Positions 53,685 to 63,207 of a stretch of 64,000 nucleotides of DNA are shown piece by piece. A model generated the notes under the pieces. That model saw only the letters and a list, made by a program, of their open reading frames with translations, ran no database searches and had not been told where the DNA came from. Both the position numbers and the translations under genes were made by a program. Within the stretch, counting starts at the first letter, position 1. The number at the start of each line of letters is the position of its first letter. This DNA comes from Ascidiaceihabitans donghaensis. Lineage in GTDB: Bacteria > Pseudomonadota > Alphaproteobacteria > Rhodobacterales > Rhodobacteraceae. Where the stretch lies: contig NZ_OMOR01000001.1 in NCBI RefSeq assembly GCF_900302465.1, positions 1,736,001 through 1,800,000 on the forward strand, written 5' to 3'.

Positions 53685-54451
53685 AGCATGGCCTTTCCAA
53701 AGACGGGGGTTGAGGGGGCTGCCATATCGCGTGCATCCATCGGATCGGCGCGGGCGGCCAGCGCACCGGCGTCCACCGCAAGGGCAAAGGCCCGCGCCAT
53801 CGCGGCAGGGTCACCTGCTTTTGCAACGGCTGTGTTTAACAAAACGGCGTCATAGCCCAGTTCCATCGCGTGGGCAGCTTGGGACGGCAGGCCGAGCCCT
53901 GCATCGACGACCAGCGGAATGTCGGGAAAATGGGCCCGCAAACTACGCAACCCGTAGATATTGTTGAGGCCCAGACCTGTGCCGATGGGCGCCCCCCAAG
54001 GCATAAGAACTTTGCAGCCAACCTCAACCAACCGCTCGCAAAGCACCAGATCTTCGGTGCAATAGGGAAAGACCTCGAACCCGTCCTCGGTCAGTTGCGC
54101 CGCCGCATCGACCAGACCGAAAGGATCAGGTTGCAGGGTGTCAGCGTGGCCGATGACCTCAAGTTTGATCCAGTTTGTGTCAAACAGTTCACGCGCCATT
54201 TGTGCCGTGGTGACGGCTTCGCGCACCGAATGGCAGCTTGCGGTGTTGGGCAGCACCGCGACACCCAAATCGCGGATCAATGCCCAGAAATCTTGCCCGG
54301 CCTGATCGCCACCTGCTTCGCGGCGCACAGACACTGTCGCGATCCCTGCGCCAGAGCGGCGAAACGCCTCCGCTAAAATTGCAGGCGAGGGGTATTGTGC
54401 GGTGCCCAGCATCAGTCGGGACGTCACTTCGGTGCCGTAGAATACAGGCAT
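53681..54451 (-). CDS. thiG: Thiazole synthase
   Basis: A 256-residue TIM barrel that builds the thiazole phosphate from DXP, dehydroglycine and ThiS-thiocarboxylate. Features: [20 protein letters not shown], the Schiff-base Lys in [40 protein letters not shown], and [20 protein letters not shown] with [17 protein letters not shown]. The ATG at 54451 lies one base from the thiS stop; an upstream start adds 16 unsupported residues. Confidence 0.96.
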   Translation of the reverse strand: MPVFYGTEVTSRLMLGTAQYPSPAILAEAFRRSGAGIATVSVRREAGGDQAGQDFWALIRDLGVAVLPNTASCHSVREAVTTAQMARELFDTNWIKLEVIGHADTLQPDPFGLVDAAAQLTEDGFEVFPYCTEDLVLCERLVEVGCKVLMPWGAPIGTGLGLNNIYGLRSLRAHFPDIPLVVDAGLGLPSQAAHAMELGYDAVLLNTAVAKAGDPAAMARAFALAVDAGALAARADPMDARDMAAPSTPVFGKAML

Positions 54452-54452
54452 C

Positions 54453-54650
54453 TTATCCTCCTTGTCGGGGGGCAACGATTTCGATGCGATCCCCGTCATG
54501 CAGGCTGTGCTCCGTGCGCTGTTGCTTGGGCACGAACACCTCGTTTACGGATGTGGCCACTTTGGCTTTGCCCTGTCCAAGGGCGTCCAGCAGCGCCGCT
54601 AACGTGGCCGCGCTGGTCACTTGTGTTTCACCGTTCACGATGATCTTCAT
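54453..54650 (-). CDS. thiS: Sulfur carrier protein ThiS
   Basis: A 65-residue ubiquitin-fold protein. It begins [20 protein letters not shown] and ends in the required Gly-Gly (APRQGG), which ThiF adenylates and which carries the thiocarboxylate to ThiG. The start overlaps the thiO end by 23 bp, typical of thiO-thiS-thiG operons. Confidence 0.94.
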   Translation of the reverse strand: MKIIVNGETQVTSAATLAALLDALGQGKAKVATSVNEVFVPKQQRTEHSLHDGDRIEIVAPRQGG

Positions 54651-55608
54651 ACCAAACCTCCGGAATTTTGCCGTCCATCACCAGATCTGCCGTCATCTGC
54701 GCCAATGCAGGTGCAAGCAGGAAACCGTGCCGAAACAGGCCATTTGCATAAATCACATCCCCAATCCGACGGATGCGGGGCTGGTTGTCGGGAAACGCAG
54801 GCCGCGCATCGACGCCGATTTCCAGCAGTTCCGCTTCGCCAAACGCGGGGTGCAGAGCGTAAGCCGCGTTCATCAATTCCATGACAGAGCGCAAGGTGGG
54901 GCGGGTGCGCTCGCCCGTTTCAATCTGGGTGGCACCCAGCATGAAAACCCCATCGCCGCGCGGCACGATATATAGCGGGAACCGCGGATGAAGCAGCCGG
55001 ACCGGGCGCGAATGTGTGACATCGGGGCAGCGCACCACAAGCATTTCGCCTTTCACGCCGCGCAAATCTGCAAGGGTGTCCCGTGCGGCAAGGCCGCGGC
55101 AGTCAATCACTTGCCCCACAACAGACCCTTCAAAACGCACGCCCCTTTGTTTGAGCCGGCCATGCAGAGCCATAAGGGTGGCGCGGGGATCAAGATGCGC
55201 CTCATTTGCCAAAAACAGCGCCTTGGAATAGCGATCCGCCAGATGCGGTTCACACGCGGCGATCTGCGATCTGGACATAGGTCTTGCGGTCGGTGCACGG
55301 CGTGCAAAGGTTGCCAGATCGCTTTGATCGCGATGAAGGGCTACAACCAGCGTGCCTTTTTGATGGACGGCTGCCCCTTGGGTTTCCCACCATGCGGAGG
55401 CTTTATGGCCTTGCTGCACGATTTCGGGCTCGGCGCTGACCCCTTCGCAATCTGGCGCCAGCATGCCGCCGGCCCACCAAGAACAGGCATGATCCCCGGG
55501 CGCACCTTTTGGATCAAGAACCGTGACCGTTGCGCCGCGTGACGAAAGTTCTGCAGCCATGGCAAGGCCGCAAACGCCGCCACCGATGATGGTGTAAGGG
55601 CCGTTCAT
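54628..55608 (-). CDS. thiO: Glycine oxidase of thiazole synthesis
   Basis: A 326-residue FAD enzyme that oxidises glycine to dehydroglycine for the thiazole. The FAD motif is YTIIGGGVCGLAMAAELSSR, then ACSWWAGGMLAPDCEGV, the middle domain with GVRFEGSVVGQVIDCRGLAA, and the C-terminal YANGLFRHGFLLAPALAQMT. The start overlaps the thiD stop (ATGA). The size is normal for ThiO (about 330-370). Confidence 0.93.
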   Translation of the reverse strand: MNGPYTIIGGGVCGLAMAAELSSRGATVTVLDPKGAPGDHACSWWAGGMLAPDCEGVSAEPEIVQQGHKASAWWETQGAAVHQKGTLVVALHRDQSDLATFARRAPTARPMSRSQIAACEPHLADRYSKALFLANEAHLDPRATLMALHGRLKQRGVRFEGSVVGQVIDCRGLAARDTLADLRGVKGEMLVVRCPDVTHSRPVRLLHPRFPLYIVPRGDGVFMLGATQIETGERTRPTLRSVMELMNAAYALHPAFGEAELLEIGVDARPAFPDNQPRIRRIGDVIYANGLFRHGFLLAPALAQMTADLVMDGKIPEVWYEDHRER

Positions 55609-56384
55609 GTCCATAACGCGTGAAAGTGATGAACAGGTCCATGACCTTGCCCGACATGCAATGCGTCCGCGTGCAATATCGCGTTGTGCAGCCACGTATG
55701 GGCACGCGACACCGCATCAGTCAAAACCATACCTTGCGCCAAGCCCGCAGCGATAGCCGAGGCATAGGAACATCCCGTGCCATGGGTGTTGCCGGTGTTT
55801 ATACGTGGGGCCGCATATTCTTTCGTGGCTTTTTTCGTGACAAGATAATCCGTGCAGGTCTTTCCGTCTGCATGCCCGCCTTTCATCAAAACCGCACCGA
55901 CACCCAGCTCTAGTAGCGCATTCGCCTGCACCTGCGGGCTGCCTCCACCGACAAGTTTTGTTGCTTCGGGGATATTTGGGGTCAGCAAGGTCGCGCGTTT
56001 GAACAGCGAAGACTTTAATGCACTTATCGCGCTGTCGGCCAGCAGTGTGTCGCCCGATTTAGCAACCATCACGGGATCAAGAACAATTGGCCCGCCATAG
56101 TCCGCCAACGCATCTGCCACCGCTGCAATCAGCGATGGAGTTCCCAGCATTCCAATCTTGACCACGTCAATCTGGATGTCGTCCAGAACTGCCTTGATCT
56201 GCGCGGCAACGATATCATCCGGGATCGGGTGGATTGCTGTCACCGCTTTGGTGTTTTGTGCAGTAACTGCCGTCACAACGGAGGCCGCGTAAACACCCAT
56301 AGCCGAAAAGGCTTTGATATCCGCTTGAATGCCAGCCCCGCCACCGGAATCGGACCCGGCAATTGTTAACGCTTTTGCCACCAT
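55605..56384 (-). CDS. thiD: Hydroxymethylpyrimidine/phosphomethylpyrimidine kinase
   Basis: A 259-residue ribokinase-family enzyme that makes HMP-P and HMP-PP. It begins MVAKALTIAGSDSGGGAGIQ, followed by ADIKAFSAMGVYAASVVTAV, VVKIGMLGTPSLIAAVADAL, and NTHGTGCSYASAIAAGLAQG with the catalytic Cys/Gly region. The ATG at 56384 is the last sensible start; upstream lies the riboswitch. First gene of the thiamine operon. Confidence 0.95.
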   Translation of the reverse strand: MVAKALTIAGSDSGGGAGIQADIKAFSAMGVYAASVVTAVTAQNTKAVTAIHPIPDDIVAAQIKAVLDDIQIDVVKIGMLGTPSLIAAVADALADYGGPIVLDPVMVAKSGDTLLADSAISALKSSLFKRATLLTPNIPEATKLVGGGSPQVQANALLELGVGAVLMKGGHADGKTCTDYLVTKKATKEYAAPRINTGNTHGTGCSYASAIAAGLAQGMVLTDAVSRAHTWLHNAILHADALHVGQGHGPVHHFHALWT

Positions 56385-56451
56385 GTCATCGTGCCTTGGT
56401 TCAAGGATCAGGACGGCAAAACGGAATGGCCAATGCGGAATCGATGTCCAC

Positions 56452-56537
56452 AAGCTGTTCCCTCCGCCGGTCCTAACCAGTTCAGGTTCAATGGGTTTGC
56501 AGCTTGTGCATCTCAGCCCGGATAGGGGCACCCCAAC
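56452..56537 (-). ncRNA. TPP riboswitch (THI element)
   Basis: On the minus strand the sequence contains GGGGTGCCC, then GGGCTGAGATG (the CUGAGA helix) and TTGAACCTGAACTGGTTAGG (the ACCUGA-CUGG-UUA core), ending in CGGCGGAGGGAACAG. This is the conserved core of the TPP riboswitch. It ends about 70 bp before the thiD start and would switch the whole operon off when thiamine diphosphate is abundant. Confidence 0.95.
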
Positions 56538-56868
56538 AGTTATGGCCCTATCGTTAGAGGGATCGTGCAGACGCGTCAAATGGATAAATGATCGCAGACG
56601 CGCTGGCCTGAATTTTCCGAAGTTAAGCTTTGAAAGTGGCAAGGGATCGAAGCAATAGGCCCGTTCCAACCGCAGGCATCGGGAGTTCGCGCTGTAAGTG
56701 TTCAACCATTTTTCACTGTCAAATTGCATGAGCCGCTCAAATGCGCAGCGTCAGTGCCATCCGTGGTTTGGTTGAAGGCCCAAAAAAGAATGAAGCGGCT
56801 AAAAATACACGACACAGACAAAAAACTGGTCTAAGTAGCGCGAAACTTTAATGTCAGGGACTGCGCAT
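56538..56868. other. 331-bp divergent region upstream of the TPP riboswitch
   Basis: No gene is convincing here. The thiD frame continues upstream to 56729 without a stop, but it runs through the riboswitch and is not expected to be translated. The thiamine promoter (minus strand) and that of the methyltransferase (plus) must lie here; no clear -35/-10 pair was identified. Confidence 0.4.
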
Positions 56869-57678
56869 ATGTCATTGTTGGGACGCCTTTTTTACAAGTC
56901 ACGCAAATTCTACGACGATGATTTTGATTGGAACAGCTACACTGAAGACAGCTACAAACGGCGCATTGAGACAGACATTGAATCTCAATTTCAGGCCGTG
57001 GCGCAGAATGACCAATTGGGTTTTGATGCGGCGTCTGGCCATGTCACGGTGTCCGGTTCGGATATGCACCCCAACCACTTGTTGATTTTGGAAGCTATAG
57101 GCCAATTGCAACCCAAGTCTGTGCATGAGGTGGGCTGTGGTGGCGGGGATCACGTGGCCAACGGTCAAACCCTGTTTCCCCAGATTGCCTTCACCGGCGG
57201 AGACAGGGGGCAAACCCAACTTGATATGGCGATGTCGCGGCATCCGGAACTGAAAGATGCGGTGGCTTTACAAGACATTACAATGCCGTTGTCGCGGCAT
57301 TGGCCTCGGGCGGAGTTTGTCTACAGTCAGGCGGTTTTGATGCATATCCACACTGCTGTCAGCCATTTCGTCGGTTTGGCCAATATGGTGAACCTGTCGG
57401 ATCGTTTTGTGTTGTTGATGGAAAATTACCAGTGCCACAATTTTATCGCCGACATTCAAAATCTGCGCGATGGGGGGCATTTTGATTGGCCGGAATTGTA
57501 CATTTACCGCTTTGATGGATCGACAGGTGCGCGGGCAATTTTGTTGTCACGCGAAAAGCTGGACTTGCCAGAAATCGAAAGTGACGCGCAGATACGAGAA
57601 GGTTTGACAGCATCAGACCGGCGTTTAAAGCGTTCGGATGAAGACAGCGCACGCGGTATTTTCGGTCCGAAAAACTGA
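56869..57678 (+). CDS. SAM-dependent methyltransferase-like protein
   Basis: A 269-residue protein with a methyltransferase-like core: VHEVGCGGGDHVANGQTLFP (motif I), IAFTGGDRGQTQLDMAMSRH, and a motif-IV-like AEFVYSQAVLMHIHTAVSHF. The C-terminal part (FDWPELYIYRFDGSTGARAI) is unassigned, and the acceptor is unknown. The ATG at 56869 follows CAGGGA; one at 56851 is possible. It stands alone next to a minus-strand tRNA. Confidence 0.7.
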   Translation: MSLLGRLFYKSRKFYDDDFDWNSYTEDSYKRRIETDIESQFQAVAQNDQLGFDAASGHVTVSGSDMHPNHLLILEAIGQLQPKSVHEVGCGGGDHVANGQTLFPQIAFTGGDRGQTQLDMAMSRHPELKDAVALQDITMPLSRHWPRAEFVYSQAVLMHIHTAVSHFVGLANMVNLSDRFVLLMENYQCHNFIADIQNLRDGGHFDWPELYIYRFDGSTGARAILLSREKLDLPEIESDAQIREGLTASDRRLKRSDEDSARGIFGPKN

Positions 57679-57693
57679 AGCGGGGCGGAGGTT

Positions 57694-57770
57694 TGGTAGG
57701 CCCGGCAGGACTTGAACCCGCAACCAAAGCGTTATGAGCGCTCTGCTCTAACCAATTGAGCTACAGGCCC
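57694..57770 (-). tRNA. tRNA-Ile(CAU), lysidine type
   Basis: A 77-base cloverleaf on the minus strand with encoded CCA. The acceptor stem starts GGGCCTG; the anticodon loop CTCATAA gives CAT; the T-arm region GCGGGTTCAAGTCCTGC is regular. The loop CTCATAA is typical of tRNA-Ile2, in which C34 becomes lysidine (TilS), rather than of methionine tRNAs. Confidence 0.93.
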
Positions 57771-57806
57771 GCCATGGCTTTGGGTAAATCGCGGGCTCGG
57801 AATCGT

Positions 57807-57840
57807 CAAGCGGGAAGCGTTAGGCCACCCGCTTGTTTTT
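57807..57840 (+). terminator. Terminator-like hairpin next to the porin gene
   Basis: CAAGCGGG and CCCGCTTG pair perfectly around a 13-base loop, followed by TTTTT on the plus strand. It faces plus-strand transcripts from the methyltransferase, and its stem may also end porin transcripts from the other side. Confidence 0.6.
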
Positions 57841-57843
57841 GAT

Positions 57844-58935
57844 TTAAAACTTGAACCGAGCGCCCACCAGCACCGCATCAAGATCGTTCAGGGCAGGGCC
57901 GCCGTTTTCATAGCTGTATGTGCGGAAGCCTGCGTACAGCTCTGTGTTGATTTTTTCGATGTTCTGCACAACTTGCAGGCCGTAGCTTTCCGAAGAATCG
58001 TTCAGGGATGCGATGTCAGAGCCATCGTAATAGTCGACGGAAAACGCGGTCTTGCCCCATTTCGAAATCTTGTCGGTTTGGTAGCCGACCTTAAGATATC
58101 CGAACTCCGGATCGCGTCCGCCTGCATCCAGATCGTCGCGTCCTGCGGCGAGTGTAAGGCTTAGACCCGAAGGTTCGTGCAACCCCGAGATTGACCCGTT
58201 GATCCGGCTCAACGTGTCGGTGCGCGAATAGGCCAAGGCTGCCGCAAGTTTCACAGACCCTAAAGTGTCTGCGTAGCGCAATGCGACGTCGCCGCCTTCG
58301 TTGTCGTTAAAACCTGCCGATAGGCTGAAGCCGCCAAATTTGTTTGTGTCATAGCGTACGCGGTCGCGGCGGCTTTGGCCGTCAAAGTTTGCAAACACGG
58401 AACCTACGTTGATTGCGGTCAGTGTGCCATCAGCTTGGCGCAGCAACAGCCCGCCTGCAAAATCTGCAACACCGGAATAGCCGACGACGCTGGTGCCGGA
58501 TAAATCTTGTTCCGACGTGCCATCAGAAGCGGTTTGGCCTTGGCCGAGGTACAGTGTCCCGAAATTGCCTGCCAAAAAGATTTCCAGTTTGCGGGGGTCG
58601 AATTCCAGGCTGACGGATGGTGTGTTCTGGTTCACGGATGCTGTCGAATTCGATTCCGTTTGAATTTCGACAACAAAACCGGCTGTCAGTGACCCGACAT
58701 CGGCTTCACCGTTCAAACGAAATCGCGTGGATGAATTGTCGTTGTCGACGAAAAACGCGTCTGTATCTTCGCCATCGTCTGTCAAAAGGATGCCGCGGTT
58801 CAGTTGTCCGGAGAAGGTCAGGCGAAATGCGCTGTCATCGCTGGTGACTTTGATGGGTTTGACCTCGGCCCATGCGCTGGATGCGGTTCCAAGCAGTAGG
58901 GCTGCGGTTGCGGTTGTGTAAAGTGTTGATTTCAT
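57844..58935 (-). CDS. Outer-membrane porin
   Basis: A 363-residue porin of the Rhodobacter type. A signal peptide (YTTATAALLLGTASSAWA) precedes a beta-barrel with alternating patterns such as FRLTFSGQLNRGILLTDD, LEIFLAGNFGTLYLGQGQTA, KFGGFSLSAGFNDNEGGDVA and the last strand LDAVLVGARFKF with the terminal Phe required for assembly. Acidic loops (DDGEDTDAFFVDNDN) would line the pore. General diffusion of small solutes is expected. Confidence 0.9.
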   Translation of the reverse strand: MKSTLYTTATAALLLGTASSAWAEVKPIKVTSDDSAFRLTFSGQLNRGILLTDDGEDTDAFFVDNDNSSTRFRLNGEADVGSLTAGFVVEIQTESNSTASVNQNTPSVSLEFDPRKLEIFLAGNFGTLYLGQGQTASDGTSEQDLSGTSVVGYSGVADFAGGLLLRQADGTLTAINVGSVFANFDGQSRRDRVRYDTNKFGGFSLSAGFNDNEGGDVALRYADTLGSVKLAAALAYSRTDTLSRINGSISGLHEPSGLSLTLAAGRDDLDAGGRDPEFGYLKVGYQTDKISKWGKTAFSVDYYDGSDIASLNDSSESYGLQVVQNIEKINTELYAGFRTYSYENGGPALNDLDAVLVGARFKF

Positions 58936-59210
58936 TGCAGAGACCTTTGTGAGTGTGGCGCACCCGTTGTTCGTCTGGGATCGAACTATAGGAACGTGTT
59001 TATACAGCTATGCGCCTTTGCTGGGGATGTGGCGTCACAAGGTGCTCACCGCGATGCACCTTCTTGCGCGGTGCTGTGATAGGGGCGTGTGGAAATCGTG
59101 ATGCAGTTGTGAACCAATTGGTCTTGAATTCTGGATGCGCTTAGCATTGCGCAAAAGCTGCGCCTCTTGTAACAGGCGTTTAAATGTATCTGATGCCTTG
59201 GGGGCCAGCC

Positions 59211-60257
59211 ATGACAGAGCAAAAAAACGCAGTGACCTATGCCGATGCGGGTGTTGATATTGATGCAGGCAATGCGCTTGTTGACCGTATCAAACCGGCG
59301 GCCAAACGGACGGCGCGCCCCGGTGTTATGTCCGGTCTGGGTGGCTTTGGGGCTTTGTTTGATCTTAAGGGCGCGGGCTACACCGATCCGATCCTGGTTG
59401 CGGCCACAGACGGTGTGGGCACCAAATTGCGCATCGCGATTGATACGGGGAATGTTGACCACGTTGGTGTTGATCTGGTTGCGATGTGTGTCAACGATCT
59501 GGTCTGTCAAGGCGCCGAGCCATTGTTTTTTCTGGATTATTTCGCAACCGGAAAACTAGAAGTCGAACAGGCAGCGCGCATCGTTGAAGGCATTGCACTG
59601 GGGTGCGAATTGTCCGGCTGTGCGCTGATCGGTGGTGAGACAGCGGAAATGCCGGGCATGTACCCTGCGGGTGATTTCGATTTGGCGGGCTTCAGCGTGG
59701 GCGCGATGGAGCGTGGCGAGGACTTGCCATCAAACATCGCCGCGGGGGATGTGTTGTTGGGCTTGGCGTCGGACGGTGTGCATTCCAACGGGTATTCGTT
59801 GGTGCGCCGTTTGGTGGAACACAGTGGACTGACATGGGAGGCCGCATGCCCTTGGGATGCGGGATCTCTCGGCGAGGTCTTGCTCACGCCAACGCGTTTG
59901 TATGTGAAATCGGTGCTCGCGGCTGTGAAGTCGGGCGGCGTCAACGGCTTGGCCCACATCACAGGCGGTGGTTTGACAGAAAACCTGCCGCGTGTGTTGC
60001 CCGAAGGATTGGGCGCGGATGTGGATTTGGGGGCATGGGACTTGCCACCAGTGTTTCGCTGGCTGGCCGCACAAGGCAGCATGGCAGAAGCCGAATTGCT
60101 TAAGACGTTCAACGCGGGGCTTGGCATGATTGCTGTTGTCAAAGCGGATCAGGCCGACGCAATCACGGCTTTGTTGCAAGAACACGGCGAAACCGTTCAC
60201 GCCATTGGCCATGTGACGCAAGGCGCGGGCATGCGCTATACGGGCACGCTTTTGTGA
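59211..60257 (+). CDS. purM: Phosphoribosylformylglycinamidine cyclo-ligase
   Basis: A 348-residue enzyme forming AIR in purine synthesis with ATP. Seen: [60 protein letters not shown] and [51 protein letters not shown]. Length is normal. The start at 59211 (MTEQKN) follows GGGGG; nine upstream codons are unsupported. Its stop overlaps the purN start (GTGA). Confidence 0.97.
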   Translation: MTEQKNAVTYADAGVDIDAGNALVDRIKPAAKRTARPGVMSGLGGFGALFDLKGAGYTDPILVAATDGVGTKLRIAIDTGNVDHVGVDLVAMCVNDLVCQGAEPLFFLDYFATGKLEVEQAARIVEGIALGCELSGCALIGGETAEMPGMYPAGDFDLAGFSVGAMERGEDLPSNIAAGDVLLGLASDGVHSNGYSLVRRLVEHSGLTWEAACPWDAGSLGEVLLTPTRLYVKSVLAAVKSGGVNGLAHITGGGLTENLPRVLPEGLGADVDLGAWDLPPVFRWLAAQGSMAEAELLKTFNAGLGMIAVVKADQADAITALLQEHGETVHAIGHVTQGAGMRYTGTLL

Positions 60258-60847
60258 GCAAACGGATCGGCATTTTTGTCTCGGGTGGTGGGTCCAATAT
60301 GCGGGCCTTAGTCGAGGCGATGCGCAATGATGATGCCGCCCATGTGGCTGCTGTGGTGTCCAACAATGCTGACGCAGGCGGCATCACTTGGGCCAAAGGG
60401 CAGGGGATCGATACGGTCGTTGTGGATCATCGCCCTTTCAAAGGCGATCGGGCTGCGTTTGAGGACGCGCTGTCTGCTGCTTTGGCGCCCTATGCGTTGG
60501 ATCTGATTTGTCTGGCCGGATTCATGCGCGTTTTGACGGAAAGGTTTGTGGGCGGATGGCAGGGGCGCATGCTGAACATTCATCCGTCTTTGTTGCCCAA
60601 GTACAAAGGTCTTCACACCCACCAACGTGCACTGGATGCAGGTGATGCGGTTCATGGATGCACGGTACATGAAGTCACACCATTGCTGGATGATGGTCCG
60701 ATGCTGGGGCAGGCCGAAGTGCCGGTTCTGGCTGGCGATACCGCAAACGATTTGGCCGCACGGGTCCTTGTTCAGGAACACAGGTTGTACCCTGCGGTTT
60801 TGACACAATTTATTCGTGGCAACAAAACCATGGTACACCTGCGCTGA
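60254..60847 (+). CDS. purN: Phosphoribosylglycinamide formyltransferase
   Basis: A 197-residue enzyme that transfers the formyl group of formyl-THF to GAR. It starts at GTG in the GTGA overlap with purM. The motifs are [40 protein letters not shown], the catalytic Asn and His in [20 protein letters not shown], and Asp in [20 protein letters not shown]. Confidence 0.97.
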   Translation: MSKRIGIFVSGGGSNMRALVEAMRNDDAAHVAAVVSNNADAGGITWAKGQGIDTVVVDHRPFKGDRAAFEDALSAALAPYALDLICLAGFMRVLTERFVGGWQGRMLNIHPSLLPKYKGLHTHQRALDAGDAVHGCTVHEVTPLLDDGPMLGQAEVPVLAGDTANDLAARVLVQEHRLYPAVLTQFIRGNKTMVHLR

Positions 60848-60921
60848 CTGGTCAAGGACGCGCCAATGGTGTACGTATTGTCGACCGGGCCCATCCCCCC
60901 AAAAAGGAACACTGATACGCA

Positions 60922-62082
60922 ATGCGGACTTTGACGACGACCGAAGACTTGGCGGCCTTCTGCCAAGAGGCCCAGACCCATCCTTATGTTACGGTTGATA
61001 CGGAGTTCCTGCGCGAGCGCACCTACTATTCAAAGCTGTGTTTGGTGCAACTGGCGATGCCCGGAACGGATGACAGCAATGCCGTTTTGTTGGACCCATT
61101 GTCTGAGGGCCTGTCGCTTGAACCGCTCTATGAGTTGTTTCGCGACACATCCGTGGTCAAAGTATTTCACGCAGCCCGTCAAGATCTGGAAATTTTCTTT
61201 GTTGAAGCAGGCGTGTTTCCTGAACCTTTGTTCGACACGCAAGTGGCGGCCATGGTGTGTGGTTTTGGTGAACAGGTCGGTTACGAGACGCTGGTGCGCA
61301 AAATCGCGCGTCAAGGTGTCGACAAAACATCGCGCTTTACGGATTGGTCACGCAGACCTTTGACGGATGCGCAAAAAACCTATGCTTTGGCCGACGTGAC
61401 GCATCTGCGTCAGATCTACGAATTTCTGGCTGCAAAACTGGAAGAAACCGGTCGCAGCCGTTGGGTGCAAGAAGAATTGGGGATTCTAACGTCGCCTGAC
61501 ACGTACATTATTGCGCCTGAAAACGCATGGAAGCGCGTGAAGACGCGCACCAGCTCGCCCAAGTTCCTGTCGATTGTGCGCGAACTTGCAGCGTTCCGTG
61601 AGAGCTACGCGCAATCACGTAACATTCCACGCAACCGTGTCTTTAAAGATGACGCGCTTGTGGAATTGGCCAGCAACAAACCGAAGAATTCTGAAGATTT
61701 GGGGCGTTCGCGTCTGTTGTTGCGAGAGGCCCGTAAAGGTGACATCGCAAACGGTATCTTGGCAGCGGTCGAAACGGGTGTGAACTGCCCGCCCGACAAG
61801 ATGCCTAAACCGGATCGGACACGCGAAAAATTGCAGGTTAATCCGGCATTGGCTGATTTACTGCGTGTGTTGTTGAAAGCAAAAACCGAAAGTGCCGGAG
61901 TGGCGGCAAAACTGATTGCGCCGGCTTCTGATTTGGACGCTTTGGCCGGTGGTTTGCGCGATGTGCAGGCCTTGTCCGGATGGCGGGCAGAGGTGTTTGG
62001 TGATGATGCTTTGCGTCTGTGCGAGGGCAAAATTGCCTTGGCAGCCGTGGGCAATGACGTCAAAATTGTCGAACTGGACTAA
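60922..62082 (+). CDS. rnd: Ribonuclease D
   Basis: A 386-residue 3'-5' exoribonuclease of the DEDDy group. The exonuclease motifs are VTVDTEFLRERTYYSKLCLV (Exo I), FHAARQDLEIFFVEAG (Exo II) and KTYALADVTHLRQIYEFLAA (Exo III with the Tyr). HRDC domains follow: one near FLSIVRELAAFRESYAQSRN and a weaker second near the end. It trims tRNA and other RNA ends. It starts 74 bp after purN. Confidence 0.95.
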   Translation: MRTLTTTEDLAAFCQEAQTHPYVTVDTEFLRERTYYSKLCLVQLAMPGTDDSNAVLLDPLSEGLSLEPLYELFRDTSVVKVFHAARQDLEIFFVEAGVFPEPLFDTQVAAMVCGFGEQVGYETLVRKIARQGVDKTSRFTDWSRRPLTDAQKTYALADVTHLRQIYEFLAAKLEETGRSRWVQEELGILTSPDTYIIAPENAWKRVKTRTSSPKFLSIVRELAAFRESYAQSRNIPRNRVFKDDALVELASNKPKNSEDLGRSRLLLREARKGDIANGILAAVETGVNCPPDKMPKPDRTREKLQVNPALADLLRVLLKAKTESAGVAAKLIAPASDLDALAGGLRDVQALSGWRAEVFGDDALRLCEGKIALAAVGNDVKIVELD

Positions 62083-62100
62083 GGCGCACCCGCCTCAGTC
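62077..62100. terminator. Hairpin overlapping the rnd stop
   Basis: GACTAAGGCG and CGCCTCAGTC form a ten-base stem with one mismatch around CACC; the TAA stop of rnd lies in the left arm. AT-rich sequence, including a run of six T about 30 bases later, follows, so termination between rnd and the convergent lipoprotein gene is plausible. Confidence 0.45.
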
Positions 62101-62140
62101 ACTCCAGTCAAAATGAATTTTAACGTGTTTTTTGAGCCGT

Positions 62141-62665
62141 TTAGCGTCTGCGTGTTGTGCGCACGTTGCGTGCTGCTATCACACGGATTGTGCGGACTTC
62201 GCTGAGCTGCTTGTTGGACAATTGCCGCGCCGCAACGACTGTTCGCGTGCGCTGGGTTCCGACGGCAGTGGGTGTTTCGGGGCTACGGGCTTCAAAGCGA
62301 TAGGTCAGAACGCCGTCCACCGCTTCTTCTTCTTCGTTTTCGGGTGTGAGTTGGACTTGATACGCACCTTGCGTGGCCGTGATGCCCGTTGCACGGATCA
62401 AAGCGCCGCCTGAAACCCGTTCGATCACCAAACCAGTGACTTGATCAATCGGTTCGCCCAAATATTCCGCATCCCGGCGGCGCAGGTTTGAAAACAAACC
62501 GGCCTTTTGCGGGATCAGGGGATTCACGACTTTGGCCTCTTTTTGTTCAACAGGTTCCGATGTGCTGTTGCCCCAATTCCATGGGTTCACGCGGCTTTCC
62601 CGGATCGCGCCACAGGCCGTGACGGACATCAGGGAAATCAAAAGAGCAGAAGTGACAATACGCAT
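62141..62665 (-). CDS. Outer-membrane-type lipoprotein of unknown function
   Basis: A 174-residue lipoprotein: the start MRIVTSALLISLMSVTAC gives a lipobox SVTAC with Cys18, followed by CGAIRESRVNPWNWGN. The remainder (GLVIERVSGGALIRATGITA, YQVQLTPENEEEEAVDGVLT, RTIRVIAARNVRTTRRR) is beta-rich and basic at the end. No named family is recognised. I chose the ATG at 62665; the longer frame adds 47 residues without support. It is divergent from sufE. Confidence 0.75.
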   Translation of the reverse strand: MRIVTSALLISLMSVTACGAIRESRVNPWNWGNSTSEPVEQKEAKVVNPLIPQKAGLFSNLRRRDAEYLGEPIDQVTGLVIERVSGGALIRATGITATQGAYQVQLTPENEEEEAVDGVLTYRFEARSPETPTAVGTQRTRTVVAARQLSNKQLSEVRTIRVIAARNVRTTRRR

Positions 62666-62799
62666 GCGCAAAAAGCCTGTTGGTTTGTTTTCCTTTTGGT
62701 AGCCTATCGGATGGCCCTTGAAAAGCCTTTGGACAAATGGGTGTGGACCTTTGTTGCGCTGCGGCCTACCTGTGAGCGACAACAGTTTGTGAGGCGGCC

Positions 62800-63207
62800 A
62801 TGGCAAGTGAAAGTTTCGAAGAGATCGTCGAGGATTTCGAATTCCTTGAGGATTGGGAAGACCGCTATCGGTACGTTATCGATCAGGGCAAGGAAATGCC
62901 CCCTTTGGATGATGCGCTGAAGGTCCCTGCCACCAAGGTTGATGGCTGTGCATCGCAGGTTTGGTTGCACCCGACCATTGACGGCGGTCGCATGTACTTT
63001 GACGGAGAAAGTGACGCGATGATCGTCCGTGGCCTGATTGCGGTATTACGTCGGTTGTATAACGGGCTGACTTTGAAAGAAGTTCTTGCTGTGGATGCAC
63101 GTGTTGAAATGGGGCGGTTGGGCTTGAACGATCATTTGTCAGCGCAACGGTCTAATGGGTTGCGTGCTATGATTGAACGTGTGCGATCTGTGGCCCAAGC
63201 GGGGTAG
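62800..63207 (+). CDS. sufE: SufE cysteine-desulfurase activator
   Basis: A 135-residue sulfur-acceptor protein that takes persulfide sulfur from SufS for Fe-S cluster assembly. Features: VEDFEFLEDWEDRYRYVIDQ, GKEMPPLDDAL, the active-site Cys in KVDGCASQVWLHPTIDGGRM, and HLSAQRSNGLRAMIERVRSV. The other suf genes are not in the window. Confidence 0.95.
   Translation: MASESFEEIVEDFEFLEDWEDRYRYVIDQGKEMPPLDDALKVPATKVDGCASQVWLHPTIDGGRMYFDGESDAMIVRGLIAVLRRLYNGLTLKEVLAVDARVEMGRLGLNDHLSAQRSNGLRAMIERVRSVAQAG

Noticed and set aside
56385-56729. Extended thiD frame upstream of its start
   Set aside because: It runs through the TPP riboswitch, whose folded core must not be translated.
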